From: Rhizobium sp. Q54
Lineage (GTDB): Bacteria; Pseudomonadota; Alphaproteobacteria; SMXS01
Direction of reading: 5' to 3'
NCBI GenBank assembly: GCA_945872035.1
Contig: CAMBYA010000002.1
Span: 1 to 23,851 of the forward strand
Length of the DNA stretch: 23,851 nucleotides
The notes beneath the pieces are model-generated. The model was not told where the DNA came from, made no database searches, and saw only the letters and a program-made list of their open reading frames with translations. A program made the translations under genes and the position numbers. Below, piece by piece: positions 7,601 through 14,787 of the stretch; the first letter of the stretch is position 1; each line of letters begins with the position of its first letter.

Positions 7601-8041
7601 GACGTCCATGAACGGCAGCGGGCCGGACGCGTCGGCGCCGACGCCCTTCACCCGTGCGCCCTTGGGCCGCAAGGTGGAGAAATCGTAGCCGATGCCGCCG
7701 CCCTTCTGCATGGTCAGCGCGGCTTCGCGCAGATTGTCGAAAATGCCGCTCATGTCGTCAGGGATGGTGCCCATGACGAAGCAGTTGAACAGGGTGACGT
7801 CGCGCGCGCTGCCGGCGCCGGCGACGATGCGGCCGGCGGGAAGGAACTTGAAGCCGTCGAGCGCCTCGTGGAAGCGGGCTTCCCATTGGGCGCGCTGCTC
7901 GGCCGGCTCAGGCTCGGCCAACGCACGGGCGATGCGCCGCCATGTGTCATCGACGGATTTGTCGACAGGCGTTCCGTCCGCGGCCTTGAGCCGGTATTTC
8001 ATGTCCCAGATCTGGGTCGAGATCGGTGCCGTCGCGCTCAT
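4604..8041 (-). CDS. nrdJ: adenosylcobalamin-dependent (class II) ribonucleotide reductase, intein-containing precursor
   Basis: A 1145-residue precursor that would give a 770-residue enzyme after removal of a 375-residue intein (residues 269-643). NrdJ reduces ribonucleotides to deoxyribonucleotides with coenzyme B12 as radical source. The N-extein has LFNCFVMGT (Cys87, one of the redox pair), GGGIGYDFSTLRPKGA and SAGHRRGAMMATM. At the splice junction NP plus CGEQPL rebuild the active-site Asn-x-Cys-x-Glu, with Cys644 the predicted thiyl-radical residue and Cys654 in YGACLLGSINL the second redox-pair cysteine. VAPTGTISLFADNVSSGLEP is the usual phosphate-binding region. The tail has CPKC, CDTC and CGHSKC cysteines that would re-reduce the active site. 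No N-terminal ATP-cone is seen. Start ATG 8041 has GGACGG upstream; the TTG at 8095 is rejected. No cobalamin riboswitch or NrdR boxes are evident in the 124 bases upstream. Lies 124 bases downstream of plsC on the same strand. Confidence 0.96.
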   Translation of the reverse strand: MSATAPISTQIWDMKYRLKAADGTPVDKSVDDTWRRIARALAEPEPAEQRAQWEARFHEALDGFKFLPAGRIVAGAGSARDVTLFNCFVMGTIPDDMSGIFDNLREAALTMQKGGGIGYDFSTLRPKGARVKGVGADASGPLPFMDVWDAMCRTIMSAGHRRGAMMATMRCDHPDIEAFIAAKQDPGRLRMFNMSVLVTDAFIEAVRTDGTWDLVFGGVVHKTMAARELWDSIMRATFAYAEPGVIFIDRINQRNNLYYCETISATNPCVTADTWVMTDNGPRMIADLVGVAFNAVIDGKSWASGEQGFFSTGRKPVLRLSTDEGHLLRLTADHPVQVAVRLTRDVKDLEWRKAGELQPGDRVVLHDHRDLSEWAGAFGEDEGYLMGLLVGDGTLKSDKAVLSAWPGALAVCGSVERPGVLAVMDRALEAANALPHRSDFKGWIDVAGRGERRMSSAAIKRLAEALGVQPGHKAITPSVEAASSAFCRGFLRALFDADGSVQGTQTKGVSVRLAQSDVDTLRAVQRMLLRFGIASRLYTDRRPAGPRILPDGKGGMAAYECRADHELVIAGENLAVFAERIGFEDTEKAGRLRTTLAGYRRQLNRERFVATVAAVEPDGEEVVFDVQVPGINAFDANGLYVHNCGEQPLPPYGACLLGSINLAMLVKEPFTQDASVDLDELDTLVTTAVRMMDNVVDTSRFPLEQQAHEALAKRRIGLGVTGLADALIMCRARYGSAAAVELTEVWMRRIQRAAYLASAALAAEKGAFPLFDADKYLAGATIAALDEDVKAAIREHGIRNALLTSVAPTGTISLFADNVSSGLEPVFSFTYTRKVLMPDGSRKEETVSDYAYRQYIRQFGDKAQLPDYFVTAQTLTPDDHVRMQAAVQKYVDSSISKTINVPEDISFEDFKGVYMQAWEMGCKGCTTYRPNDVTGSVLETAKPDADEPQLPLDAPKPRHADEYEAGGVVYMTRPLDRPEALPGKTYKIKWPDSDHAMYITLNDVIQDGRRRPFEIFINSKNMEHYAWTLGLTRMISAVFRRGGDVSFVVEELKAVFDPRGGHWVKGHYVPSLLAAIGEVIEQHLIDIGFIKREQDFSTKAERMKLAVGDNGDLPNMRSCPKCGAPTLIRQEGCDTCISCGHSKCG
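6545..6586 (-). other. second LAGLIDADG motif of the intein endonuclease
   Basis: Encodes FCRGFLRALFDADG (block E), a close match to the canonical motif including the DADG end. Both motifs being intact suggests a monomeric, potentially active endonuclease. Confidence 0.88.
6863..6892 (-). other. first LAGLIDADG motif of the intein endonuclease
   Basis: Encodes YLMGLLVGDG, the first dodecapeptide helix (block C). The acidic residue Asp124 is retained, with Gly in place of the usual Ala before it. Confidence 0.85.
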
Positions 8042-8165
8042 CTGCCGTCCATCGGTTGGGCTGGCGATGATAGGCCGGAATCCCCGGCGCGGCAACCTTC
8101 GTTCCTGTTATGTTTCCATGCCGGAGCCGGCGGCGAAAGCCGAGTGCGGCCAACGGCCTGCCGAG

Positions 8166-8921
8166 TTATCCCCGCGATTCACCGGCTTGTTCATGTTCTT
8201 GTCCACGGAAACCGGACTCTGCCAGCAGCGCCGCCGTCGCGGACTCGATGCGCTCTTCGAGCTCGGCCATGAACACGCGGCGGTCAAGGCCGGGCATGAT
8301 CGGCGGCAGGTACTGGAAGGTCACGGTGCCCGGATGCTTCTTGAAGGCGTTCCGGCCCCACAGCAGACCGGAATCGATCGCAACGGGCACCACCGGCAGG
8401 TTCAGGTGGCGATAGAGGCCGGCCACGCCCGGCAGGTAATGGGGCGCGGCGCCCGGCGCGGTGCGCGTGCCCTCGGGAAAGATCACGATCGCCCTGTTCT
8501 CCGCGGCCGCGCGCTCGGCGGCGCGAAGCATCTGGCGCATGGCCAGGGACGAGGCCGACCGGTCGACGGGGATCATACCCATGCGCAGGCTGTACCAGCC
8601 GTAGATCGGGATGGCGAGCAACTCGCGCTTCATCACCACCGCCGGGTTGGGCAGCATCAGGCTCATCACGATGGTCTCATAGGCCGACTGGTGCTTGCAG
8701 GCGACGATGACCGCACCGGCAGGGATGTTCTCGCGCCCGCGCACCCGGAAACGGATGCCAAGGACGTGGCGAGCCAGAAACTCCGTGCCCGCCGCCCAGA
8801 CGAATTGCGCCCTCGACGACCAGCGCGGCGGCCCCAGCAGCATCGGCGACATGCCCAGCACCGCGACCGTCGTCCAGAGCCAGAACAGCAGGTTGAATGC
8901 CAACGAACGCAGCAGGCTCAT
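8166..8921 (-). CDS. plsC: 1-acyl-sn-glycerol-3-phosphate acyltransferase
   Basis: A 251-residue inner-membrane-associated acyltransferase that converts lysophosphatidate to phosphatidate in phospholipid synthesis. The N-terminal hydrophobic stretch (residues about 5-30) is the membrane anchor. Motif I is KHQSAYE, with catalytic His77 and Glu82 taking the place of the usual Asp in the HX4D box, a form I recall in alphaproteobacterial members. Motif III is FPEGTR (148-153), and motif IV is the VVPVAID region. Start ATG 8921 overlaps the ydcF stop as ATGA, so it is the last gene of ftsE-ftsX-ydcF-plsC and probably translationally coupled. An upstream in-frame start at 9029 would lie deep inside ydcF and is rejected. 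nrdJ follows 124 bases downstream on the same strand and might receive read-through. Confidence 0.94.
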   Translation of the reverse strand: MSLLRSLAFNLLFWLWTTVAVLGMSPMLLGPPRWSSRAQFVWAAGTEFLARHVLGIRFRVRGRENIPAGAVIVACKHQSAYETIVMSLMLPNPAVVMKRELLAIPIYGWYSLRMGMIPVDRSASSLAMRQMLRAAERAAAENRAIVIFPEGTRTAPGAAPHYLPGVAGLYRHLNLPVVPVAIDSGLLWGRNAFKKHPGTVTFQYLPPIMPGLDRRVFMAELEERIESATAALLAESGFRGQEHEQAGESRG

Positions 8922-9526
8922 GGTGCGGGCGCTCCGGCGATCCGGTCGTAGGCGTTGACCTTGGACCATACGACGATCAGCTTGTTGAACTCCTTGGACA
9001 GGATGCGCGCCGACGCGAGGTCGCGCCACCAGAGTTCCGGCCGGACGCGCTCGCTGAACACCGGGTGTGGCACCAGCACCAGGTCGGGCGCGACCCGCCG
9101 GATCTCGAGCAGGCTCCGGCGGATGTGGAAATCCGACGTCACCACGCGCAGCGAACGGTAGCCGTACCGGCGCGCCCAGGCGGCGATCTCCTGGGCATTG
9201 CCGACCGTGTCCTGCGCCTCCCGGCCGACATCGATGCAGCAGTCGAACAGTTCGGCGTCGGTCTGGCCCCTGAGGTCCAGCGCCTCCTTCAGGTCGGGAT
9301 CGTTGGTCCTGGCGTTGACCCCCGAGATCAGCAGCCGGCCGCTGTGGCCGGCGGCGAGCAAGGCAAACGCTTCATCGAGCCGCGACCGGCCGCCGGTGAG
9401 CACGACGATGCCGTCGGTCGCGCGCAAATTGACCGGCGGCTTGTCCGGAATGCTGCTCACGAAGGCGACGAAGCCCATCAGCCAGGCCGCGGCGGCGAAC
9501 ACGAGAAGGACGGCGAACCTGCGCAT
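8918..9526 (-). CDS. YdcF/SanA-family (DUF218) membrane-anchored protein
   Basis: A 202-residue protein starting at ATG 9526 (MRRFAVLLVFAAAAWL). Residues about 4-24 are a signal anchor, placing the domain outside the cytoplasm. The DUF218 core shows DGIVVLTGG near residue 39, LLAAGHSGRLLISG, a middle TVGNAQEIAAWA segment, and SLRVVTSDFHIRRS, the conserved His-containing strand. DUF218 proteins such as SanA and ElyC affect envelope integrity or peptidoglycan and lipid-carrier metabolism; the reaction is not known. The start is 2 bases after the ftsX stop and the end overlaps the plsC start by 4 bases, so it sits inside the ftsEX operon. A longer upstream reading in this frame would overlap ftsX and is not credible. 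Confidence 0.88.
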   Translation of the reverse strand: MRRFAVLLVFAAAAWLMGFVAFVSSIPDKPPVNLRATDGIVVLTGGRSRLDEAFALLAAGHSGRLLISGVNARTNDPDLKEALDLRGQTDAELFDCCIDVGREAQDTVGNAQEIAAWARRYGYRSLRVVTSDFHIRRSLLEIRRVAPDLVLVPHPVFSERVRPELWWRDLASARILSKEFNKLIVVWSKVNAYDRIAGAPAP

Positions 9527-9528
9527 GC

Positions 9529-10404
9529 TCAGTTCATGTCGGAAAGTGCGCGCATCACCGCGAAACGGGCGGTCAGCATGGTGAGCAGCCCGGCGACGAT
9601 GGGCAGGACCAGCAGGCTGGCCAGCACCTCGGGCGGCGGCAGGAGTTGGGGCAGCAGCGCACCCTCCAGCCGCTGGTTGATCAGGTGCACGATGGCCATG
9701 CCGGCGCCGAGAGCCGCCAGGCCGATGATGGCGCCCTTGACCCCGACCCAAAGGAAGCGCCACTGGAACGCCCCGGCGATGGTGCTGTCCTTCGCCCCCA
9801 TCATGTGAACGATCTCGACGGTCTCGCGATGCGTCGCGAGCCCGGCGCGGGTGGCGAAGATGATGATGGCGACGGTCGCCAGCCCGACCAGGGCGACGAT
9901 CACGCCGCCCACCCACTGGACGATCCGCATCAGCACCAGCAGATCGGCGAGCCAGCGTTCATGGGCGTCGACCCGGGCGCTGGGAGCGACCTTGGCAAGG
10001 GCCGCGCCGAGCGCGGCGGCGTCCACCTTATGGCCATCGGCCACTCTCACGTCGATCAACGCCGGAATCGGCAGGTCGGGTCCCACATTACCCTTGCCCA
10101 GCCAAGGCTCGAGCAGGGCGGCGACCTCCTCGCCGGTCTCCTCCTCGGCCGACGCGACTCCGGGCGTCTTGCGCAGCTCGGCCAGCGCCGCGGCAACTTC
10201 CTTGTCGCGCGCGGTCCTGTCGGCGTTGATCACCTGCACGGTCAGGCTCTGCGCCAGCCCCTGGTGCCAGGTGCGCGCGGTCATCTGCAGCCCGAGTGCC
10301 ACCAGCATGGCGAGCCCGGCAAGAAAGACCATGACCGCGATCACCCAGGGCAGCAGGCGCCCATGGATGTTCTCTGATGGCAGGAAGCGTATCTGTCTCA
10401 GCAT
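9529..10404 (-). CDS. ftsX: cell division protein FtsX (ABC permease-like)
   Basis: A 291-residue membrane protein with FtsX layout. It has a cytoplasmic N-tail, TM1 (about residues 18-40), an extracytoplasmic domain (about 45-165) containing LAELRKTPGVASAEEE and the ALIDVRVADG strand, then three closely placed C-terminal TM segments (about 170-195, 220-245 and 258-282). ETVEIVHMMGAKDSTIAGAF between TM2 and TM3 is the conserved FtsX cytoplasmic loop. With FtsE it forms the FtsEX complex that controls septal peptidoglycan hydrolases. It starts 21 bases after the ftsE stop and is followed 2 bases later by ydcF, so the operon structure is clear. Length is close to the usual 300. Confidence 0.94.
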   Translation of the reverse strand: MLRQIRFLPSENIHGRLLPWVIAVMVFLAGLAMLVALGLQMTARTWHQGLAQSLTVQVINADRTARDKEVAAALAELRKTPGVASAEEETGEEVAALLEPWLGKGNVGPDLPIPALIDVRVADGHKVDAAALGAALAKVAPSARVDAHERWLADLLVLMRIVQWVGGVIVALVGLATVAIIIFATRAGLATHRETVEIVHMMGAKDSTIAGAFQWRFLWVGVKGAIIGLAALGAGMAIVHLINQRLEGALLPQLLPPPEVLASLLVLPIVAGLLTMLTARFAVMRALSDMN

Positions 10405-10425
10405 GGCATCGGTCGTATCGGCGGT

Positions 10426-11169
10426 TCAGTCGCGGGCCAAGCCGACCGCCTGAGGGAACGCCTCGGGCAGTCGGAGCGCGTTCGAGAGGTCGTTCGGCGG
10501 GTCGACGCCGGGTGGCAGTTGTACCAGTTTTCCGGCATCGAGATGAAGCCTCGGCACCTCGATGCTGTCGACAAGGCCCATGTCGTGGGTGGCGATCACT
10601 GTCGTGGTGCCCAGCCGGTTGAGTTCGATGAACAGACGCAGCAGCCGCGCGGCCATCTCGTCGTCCACATTGCCGGTCGGTTCGTCGGCGAGCAGCACGG
10701 TCGGCCGGTTGATCACGGCGCGGGCGATGGCGACGCGCTGCTTCTCGCCGCCCGACAGGGTCGACGGCCGCGCCAGCATGCGGTCCTTCAGCCCCACCCA
10801 GACCAGCAGTTCCTCGACGTAGTCGCGCACCTCGGCCTTGGGTGCGCCGCTGATCCGCAGCGGCAGCGCCACGTTGTCGTATGCGGTCAGGTGGTCGAGC
10901 AGCCGGTAGTCCTGGAACACCACGCCGATGTTGCGGCGCAGGCGCGGCAGCGCCTTGCGCCTGGCGGTGACGATATCGACGCCCATCATGGAAATCAGGC
11001 CGCGGGATGGCCTTTCGGACAGATACATCAGCTTGAGCAACGACGACTTCCCGGCGCCGCTGCGGCCGGTGAGGAAGTGGAACGAACCGCGCGGCAGTTC
11101 GAAGCTGATGTCGCGCAGGACCTCGTCGCCCGAACCGTAGCGCATTCCAACATTGTCAAAGCGGATCAT
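10426..11169 (-). CDS. ftsE: cell division ATP-binding protein FtsE
   Basis: A 247-residue ABC ATPase from ATG 11169 (MIRFDNVGMRYG). Walker A is GRSGAGKSS (35-43), the Q-loop is VFQDYRLL, the signature is LSGGEKQR (138-145), Walker B is VLLADEP (158-164) and the H-loop is IATHDMG. MIRFDNV and the FQDYRLL phrase are characteristic of FtsE rather than of generic exporters. The C-terminus extends about 25 residues past the E. coli length. Identity is secured by ftsX directly downstream. An in-frame ORF extension up to 11313 has no FtsE-like residues and is rejected. The gene is divergent from the zinc-ribbon protein gene across 152 bases. Confidence 0.95.
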   Translation of the reverse strand: MIRFDNVGMRYGSGDEVLRDISFELPRGSFHFLTGRSGAGKSSLLKLMYLSERPSRGLISMMGVDIVTARRKALPRLRRNIGVVFQDYRLLDHLTAYDNVALPLRISGAPKAEVRDYVEELLVWVGLKDRMLARPSTLSGGEKQRVAIARAVINRPTVLLADEPTGNVDDEMAARLLRLFIELNRLGTTTVIATHDMGLVDSIEVPRLHLDAGKLVQLPPGVDPPNDLSNALRLPEAFPQAVGLARD

Positions 11170-11321
11170 GCATGACACCCTAACGCATCGGCTTTGGACT
11201 GTCTCAGCAAAGTAGACGGGGGTGGAACAGCTTACGCCGAAACACCCAACGCTATTCGGGACGCCGGCGAGCCTTGCCTCGCTCTCACTATACAACCGTT
11301 CGTCAGGTCGCAACGCCTCCC

Positions 11322-12320
11322 ATGATCATCACGTGCCCCAACTGTTCGACGCGCTACTCGCTTCCCCAGGACAAGATCAAGCCGGGCGGCCAGAAGGTGC
11401 GATGCGCGAAATGCGGCACGGTCTGGCACCAGGCGCCCGATGAACCCGAACCGCTGGCGCTGACCACCGAGGACCAGGTGCCGATGCCGCCCGCGCCGGT
11501 CTGGGCGCCCGCGGCGCCGGTCGAGGCCGCGCCGTCCCAGGTGCCACCGAACGTATCGCCCGACCTGCCGTCAGGCCCTATAGACAATCCTGTCGTGGCG
11601 CCGACCCAGACCGGCGAGGTCGCCGTCGCCGAGGCAGCCGCGGTGAGCCGCCAGTTGCCGCCTGACAACTTCGCCCAGTTCCACTTCCAGTCCAGGGCCG
11701 AGGAAAAGCCCACGGGCGCCGGACGCAAGTGGGCCATCGCCGTCATCGTGCTGGTGGTCCTGGCGCTGGCGGCGCTGGTGGTATTCAGGCAGCAGGTGCA
11801 GGACCTGACCGGCATCCAGCTGGTTTCGGCGCCCGCGCCCGCATTGCCCGCTCCGGCGCCCGCCCCCGCGGCGCCGGCCCCGGCAGTGATCGCGCCGCAG
11901 CCGCTGACATTGACCTTCGAGGAGGTGGAATCCTCGATCGAGGAGATCGACGGCATTAGGCGCCTGATGGTCAAGGGACTGATCGTCAATCCGGCAGATC
12001 ACGAGCAGACCGTGCCGCCGCTGGCCTTCAATATGCTGGACAAGGACGGCAAGCCCATCGACCGCTGGACCTTTGCCGCGCCGGTCCGGGCCCTGGCGCC
12101 GCGCACCACGACGCGGTTTTCCGGCCAGCGCGACACGCCACCCACCACGCTGCACGAACTGGTTCCAGGCTTCGACGTGCCGGAGAACCCGCCGCCGGCC
12201 ATCGAACCTCCCGCCGAGGCGGGAGCCGGCGCAGCGACAGCTCCCGCTCAGCCGGCCCCTGCGCCTGGCCCGGCGGCCGCGACCAAGCCGCCTGCCGTGC
12301 CGCAGACCCAACCGGAATAG
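11322..12320 (+). CDS. MJ0042-type zinc-ribbon membrane protein with C-terminal DUF3426-like domain
   Basis: A 332-residue protein that starts directly in the zinc ribbon: CPNC (Cys5, Cys8) and CAKC (Cys28, Cys31), the MJ0042 pattern. Next come an acidic and proline-rich linker (about 35-110), one TM segment (about 137-155), a Pro-Ala low-complexity stretch (about 170-192) and a beta-rich domain (about 195-290) with VESSIEEIDGIRRLMVKG, probably outside the membrane. A second Pro-Ala tail closes the protein. The arrangement suggests a cytoplasmic zinc ribbon joined through the membrane to an envelope domain. Being divergent from ftsE is a recurrent alphaproteobacterial arrangement and hints at an envelope or division role, but no function is known to me. 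ATG 11322 is chosen because family members begin with M-I/V-CPNC; the upstream TTG 11274 is not supported. Confidence 0.87.
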   Translation: MIITCPNCSTRYSLPQDKIKPGGQKVRCAKCGTVWHQAPDEPEPLALTTEDQVPMPPAPVWAPAAPVEAAPSQVPPNVSPDLPSGPIDNPVVAPTQTGEVAVAEAAAVSRQLPPDNFAQFHFQSRAEEKPTGAGRKWAIAVIVLVVLALAALVVFRQQVQDLTGIQLVSAPAPALPAPAPAPAAPAPAVIAPQPLTLTFEEVESSIEEIDGIRRLMVKGLIVNPADHEQTVPPLAFNMLDKDGKPIDRWTFAAPVRALAPRTTTRFSGQRDTPPTTLHELVPGFDVPENPPPAIEPPAEAGAGAATAPAQPAPAPGPAAATKPPAVPQTQPE

Positions 12321-12330
12321 CGCGCCTGCA

Positions 12331-13197
12331 TCAGCCCTTCTTCGCGGTAACGATCCAGGCGCCCGCCGCCAGCATCACGCCGCGCTTCGTCTGATGGACC
12401 TGGAGCGCCGCGCGCACCGTGTCACGCGCCTTGGCCCGGACATCGTCCGGAGCATCCTTCAGCAATGCGGTCGCCGGGCCGATCTCGAGGCTGAAGTCGA
12501 CGGCGTCATCGAGCACCAGCATGCCGCCCAGCGCCACCTCGGTGTCGAACGGCTCGACGGCGATCTCGGTGAAGCCCGCCTGCGACAGGATGCCGCGCAC
12601 CCGCGCCGCATCGGCGAACGAGAACGGGCCGGGATCCTCCGGCCCCACCGGCGGCGGCGGCGGCACCAGGGGCAGCACGGCCTGCATCTGGATCGAGACC
12701 CACTGGTTCTTCGGCAGCGCCTGCCAGCAGGCGAAGGCGAGCCTGCCGCCGTCGCGCAGCGCCGTATGGACGTTGCGGAACGCAGTCACCGGATTGCGGA
12801 AGAACATCACGCCGAAGCGGGAGAACGCCAGGTCGAAGCTGTCGCTGTGCAGCGGCCCGACTTCGACGTCGGCCAGTTCGAAGAACACGTTGGTCAACTC
12901 GGACTGGCCGGCCATGTATTCGGCGCGCGCCAGCATGGGTTCGGAAATGTCGACGCCGACGACCTCACCGGTGACGCCCACGGCCATGGCCAGGTCGATG
13001 GAGGTGTCGCCGCAGCCGCAGCCGATGTCGAGCACCGCCTCGCCCGCCTTGACGCCGGCGCGGCGCATGGCCTCGTCGCCGAAAGGCTTCAACATAAGGT
13101 CGAGCGCATTCTGGTAGCGGACGAATTTCTCACCGCCCTCGCCGTTCCAGAACTGGATCTGGTCGGCGTTGGGACCTGCCGCCTCGAGCTTTGTCAT
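12331..13197 (-). CDS. class I SAM-dependent methyltransferase
   Basis: A 288-residue Rossmann-fold methyltransferase. Motif I is VLDIGCGCGD (55-64) and the acidic end of strand 2 is GVDIS (81-85). FELADVEVGPL corresponds to motif II, and FGVMFFRNPVTAFRNVHTALRDGG is the motif III/post-III region of the UbiE/COQ5-like superfamily. ATG 13197 has a strong GAGGAG about 7 bases upstream; the frame stays open to 13401 but that part overlaps the divergent hydrolase and is rejected. The substrate cannot be told from sequence; many relatives modify small molecules. It faces the zinc-ribbon gene tail to tail with 10 bases between stops, and is divergent from the alpha/beta-hydrolase gene (114-base gap), with which it may share regulation. 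Confidence 0.9.
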   Translation of the reverse strand: MTKLEAAGPNADQIQFWNGEGGEKFVRYQNALDLMLKPFGDEAMRRAGVKAGEAVLDIGCGCGDTSIDLAMAVGVTGEVVGVDISEPMLARAEYMAGQSELTNVFFELADVEVGPLHSDSFDLAFSRFGVMFFRNPVTAFRNVHTALRDGGRLAFACWQALPKNQWVSIQMQAVLPLVPPPPPVGPEDPGPFSFADAARVRGILSQAGFTEIAVEPFDTEVALGGMLVLDDAVDFSLEIGPATALLKDAPDDVRAKARDTVRAALQVHQTKRGVMLAAGAWIVTAKKG

Positions 13198-13311
13198 GGA
13201 GTTCTCCTCGAACAAGCGACTGGGATTATGGGATGCGCGAAGGAGGGACGCAACACGGTGGACGGGTCGGCCGCCGCGCCATACAAATGGCCCGAGGGAG
13301 ACATCAGCGCC

Positions 13312-14148
13312 ATGAAAACGGGAACGGTCACCAGCGACGACGGCACCCGCCTGTTCTACCGGGACAGCGGCGGCCACCTGCCCGTCATCGTGCTGATCCA
13401 CGGTTTCCTCCAGAACAGTCTGTCATGGCAGCGCCAGTTCGCCGACGCGGATCTGTGCGCGGCGTTCCGGCTGATCGCCTTTGACCTGCGCGGCCACGGC
13501 CGCTCGGACAAGCCGGAGGCGCCGGAAGCCTACCTTGAAACCGAACGCTGGGCCGACGACGTGGCCGCCGTCCTCGATGAGCTTGGCATCGACAAGGCGG
13601 TGCTCGTCGGCTGGTCATATGGCGGCTACGTGATCTCCGACTATCTGCGCAAGTTCGGCGCCGAAAGGCTGTTCGGCCTGGTCATGGTCGGCACCAGCCT
13701 CTGGCTGGGCGGCGAGCAGTCGGTGCGGATCCTGGCGCCGGAAATCGCCGGTATCTTCCCCAGGCTGGTGTCGAGCAAGCCGGAGAAGAACATCCCGGCG
13801 CTGGAAGCCTTCGCCCGCAGCCTGAGCAACGAACCATTGCCGGAGTCGCTCTACTACGAGTGTCTCGGCTATGCGACGGTGGTGCCGCCCGCAGCGCGTT
13901 TCAACATCCTGCACCGGGCCGCCGACAATACGCCGCTGGCCCGCGAGGCGCACATTCCCGTGCTGGTACCGCATGGCGACGCCGACGTGCTGATGCCGCT
14001 CGCCGCCGGCCGCCACATCGCCGATTCCTTTCCGCAGGCCCGGCTTTCGGTCTATGAGGGCATCGGCCATGCGCCGTTCCTCGAGGCAGCGGAGCGTTTC
14101 AACAGCGAGCTGTTCGCCTTCGCGGACGCCGCCTTCTTCCAGGGATAA
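13312..14148 (+). CDS. alpha/beta-fold hydrolase
   Basis: A 278-residue hydrolase. The oxyanion-hole region is HGFLQNS (30-36), FDLRGHGRSDKP is the usual strand-4 loop, the nucleophile elbow is GWSYGG with Ser102, the acid is Asp225 in HGDADVLMP, and the base is His253 in GIGHAPF. This full triad fits esterase, lactonase or C-C hydrolase activity; no haloperoxidase or epoxide-hydrolase signature is specific enough to narrow it. The start at 13312 gives the typical N-terminus (MKTGTVTSDDGTRLFY) with GAGGGAG about 11 bases upstream; ATG 13228 would add 28 residues of low-complexity leader. The reading frame is open to 12073 only as antisense of the methyltransferase. The histidine phosphatase gene follows after 4 bases. 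Confidence 0.92.
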   Translation: MKTGTVTSDDGTRLFYRDSGGHLPVIVLIHGFLQNSLSWQRQFADADLCAAFRLIAFDLRGHGRSDKPEAPEAYLETERWADDVAAVLDELGIDKAVLVGWSYGGYVISDYLRKFGAERLFGLVMVGTSLWLGGEQSVRILAPEIAGIFPRLVSSKPEKNIPALEAFARSLSNEPLPESLYYECLGYATVVPPAARFNILHRAADNTPLAREAHIPVLVPHGDADVLMPLAAGRHIADSFPQARLSVYEGIGHAPFLEAAERFNSELFAFADAAFFQG

Positions 14149-14152
14149 GTCC

Positions 14153-14728
14153 ATGAGCAAGCCGATCCGCCTCTATCTGATCCGTCACGGCCAGGCCACC
14201 GGCGGCTGGGACCAGGACATGGACCCGGGTCTGAGCGAACTGGGCTGGGAGCAGGCCAGCGAGGCCGCCGACAAGCTGGAGCACATGGGGCCGCTGCCGA
14301 TCATCTCCAGTCCCATGCGGCGGACGCAGGAGACCGCGAAGCCGTTCGCCGCCCAGTGGAAGGCAGCAGCGCGCATCGAGCCGCGCATTTCCGAAATTCC
14401 ATCGCCCAGCGAGGATCTGGAAGCGCGCAAGGAATGGCTGGCCGGCGTGATGGCGGGCACATGGAGCGATCCGGCCGCCCAGAGCGCCGGCGGTCATGAC
14501 CTGAGGGCCTGGCGCCAGGGCGTGATCGACGCGGTTCGCGAGGCGACCGAGGACACGGTGTTCACGTCGCACTTCATCGCCATCAACGTCGTCGCAGGCC
14601 ACCTGCTGGGCGACGACAGGGTCGTGGCGTTCCGGCCGGACAACTGCTCGATCACCGTGGTGGAGAACGACGGCGGCACGCTGCGGCTGGTGCAGCTGGG
14701 CCACGAGGCGGTGACCGAGGTCCGGTAA
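14153..14728 (+). CDS. histidine phosphatase superfamily protein (phosphoglycerate mutase/SixA-like)
   Basis: A 191-residue cytosolic protein. The phosphate-accepting RHG triad is at residues 11-13 (LIRHGQ), the second arginine is in SSPMRRTQETA, the acidic residue is probably Glu81, and the second catalytic histidine is His140 in FTSHFIAIN. The mix suits a small-molecule or protein phosphatase of the GpmB/CobC/SixA group; CobC-type cobalamin pathway roles cannot be excluded but no cobalamin gene is adjacent. The start ATG 14153 lies 4 bases after the hydrolase stop, with AGGGAT inside the hydrolase end serving as ribosome-binding site, so the two are co-translated. The longer in-frame ORF from 14054 overlaps the hydrolase and is rejected. 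Confidence 0.9.
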   Translation: MSKPIRLYLIRHGQATGGWDQDMDPGLSELGWEQASEAADKLEHMGPLPIISSPMRRTQETAKPFAAQWKAAARIEPRISEIPSPSEDLEARKEWLAGVMAGTWSDPAAQSAGGHDLRAWRQGVIDAVREATEDTVFTSHFIAINVVAGHLLGDDRVVAFRPDNCSITVVENDGGTLRLVQLGHEAVTEVR

Positions 14729-14734
14729 AGCCCA

Positions 14735-14764
14735 TTGCCAAACCTGCTCCGTCCGGGCTTCAAT
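14735..14764 (+). promoter_or_regulatory. weak promoter candidate before the VOC-SDR pair
   Basis: TTGCCA and TTCAAT with an 18-base spacer, just upstream of the VOC gene in the 59-base gap after the histidine phosphatase. Each box matches four of six sigma-70 consensus bases, so this is only suggestive. Confidence 0.22.
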
Positions 14765-14775
14765 GGCGGCTCATC

Positions 14776-14781
14776 GGGGAG
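14776..14781 (+). promoter_or_regulatory. ribosome-binding site GGGGAG deciding the VOC start
   Basis: It lies 6 bases before ATG 14788, but directly abuts the alternative ATG 14782, so 14788 is the better start. Confidence 0.6.
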
Positions 14782-14787
14782 ATGACC

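Noticed and set aside
8042..8095. nrdJ start at the TTG at 8095
   Set aside because: It adds 18 residues unlike NrdJ N-termini; ATG 8041 has a GGACGG site at suitable spacing.
8042..8165. Cobalamin riboswitch or NrdR boxes before nrdJ
   Set aside because: The 124-base gap is too short for a full cobalamin riboswitch, and I see neither a B12-box-like element nor paired NrdR boxes.
6626..8272. Plus-strand reading frame (548 codons) opposite the nrdJ 5' half
   Set aside because: Antisense to conserved reductase sequence; such frames are expected in high-GC coding DNA.
11274..11294. TTGCCT and TATACA as a promoter for the zinc-ribbon gene
   Set aside because: The spacer is only 9 bases, far from the 16-18 needed; no better -35 was found for the TATACA box.
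12073..13311. Upstream part of a 691-codon frame apparently fused to the alpha/beta-hydrolase
   Set aside because: This part is antisense to the methyltransferase and zinc-ribbon genes; the hydrolase domain starts at 13312 with a normal N-terminus, so there is no genuine fusion.
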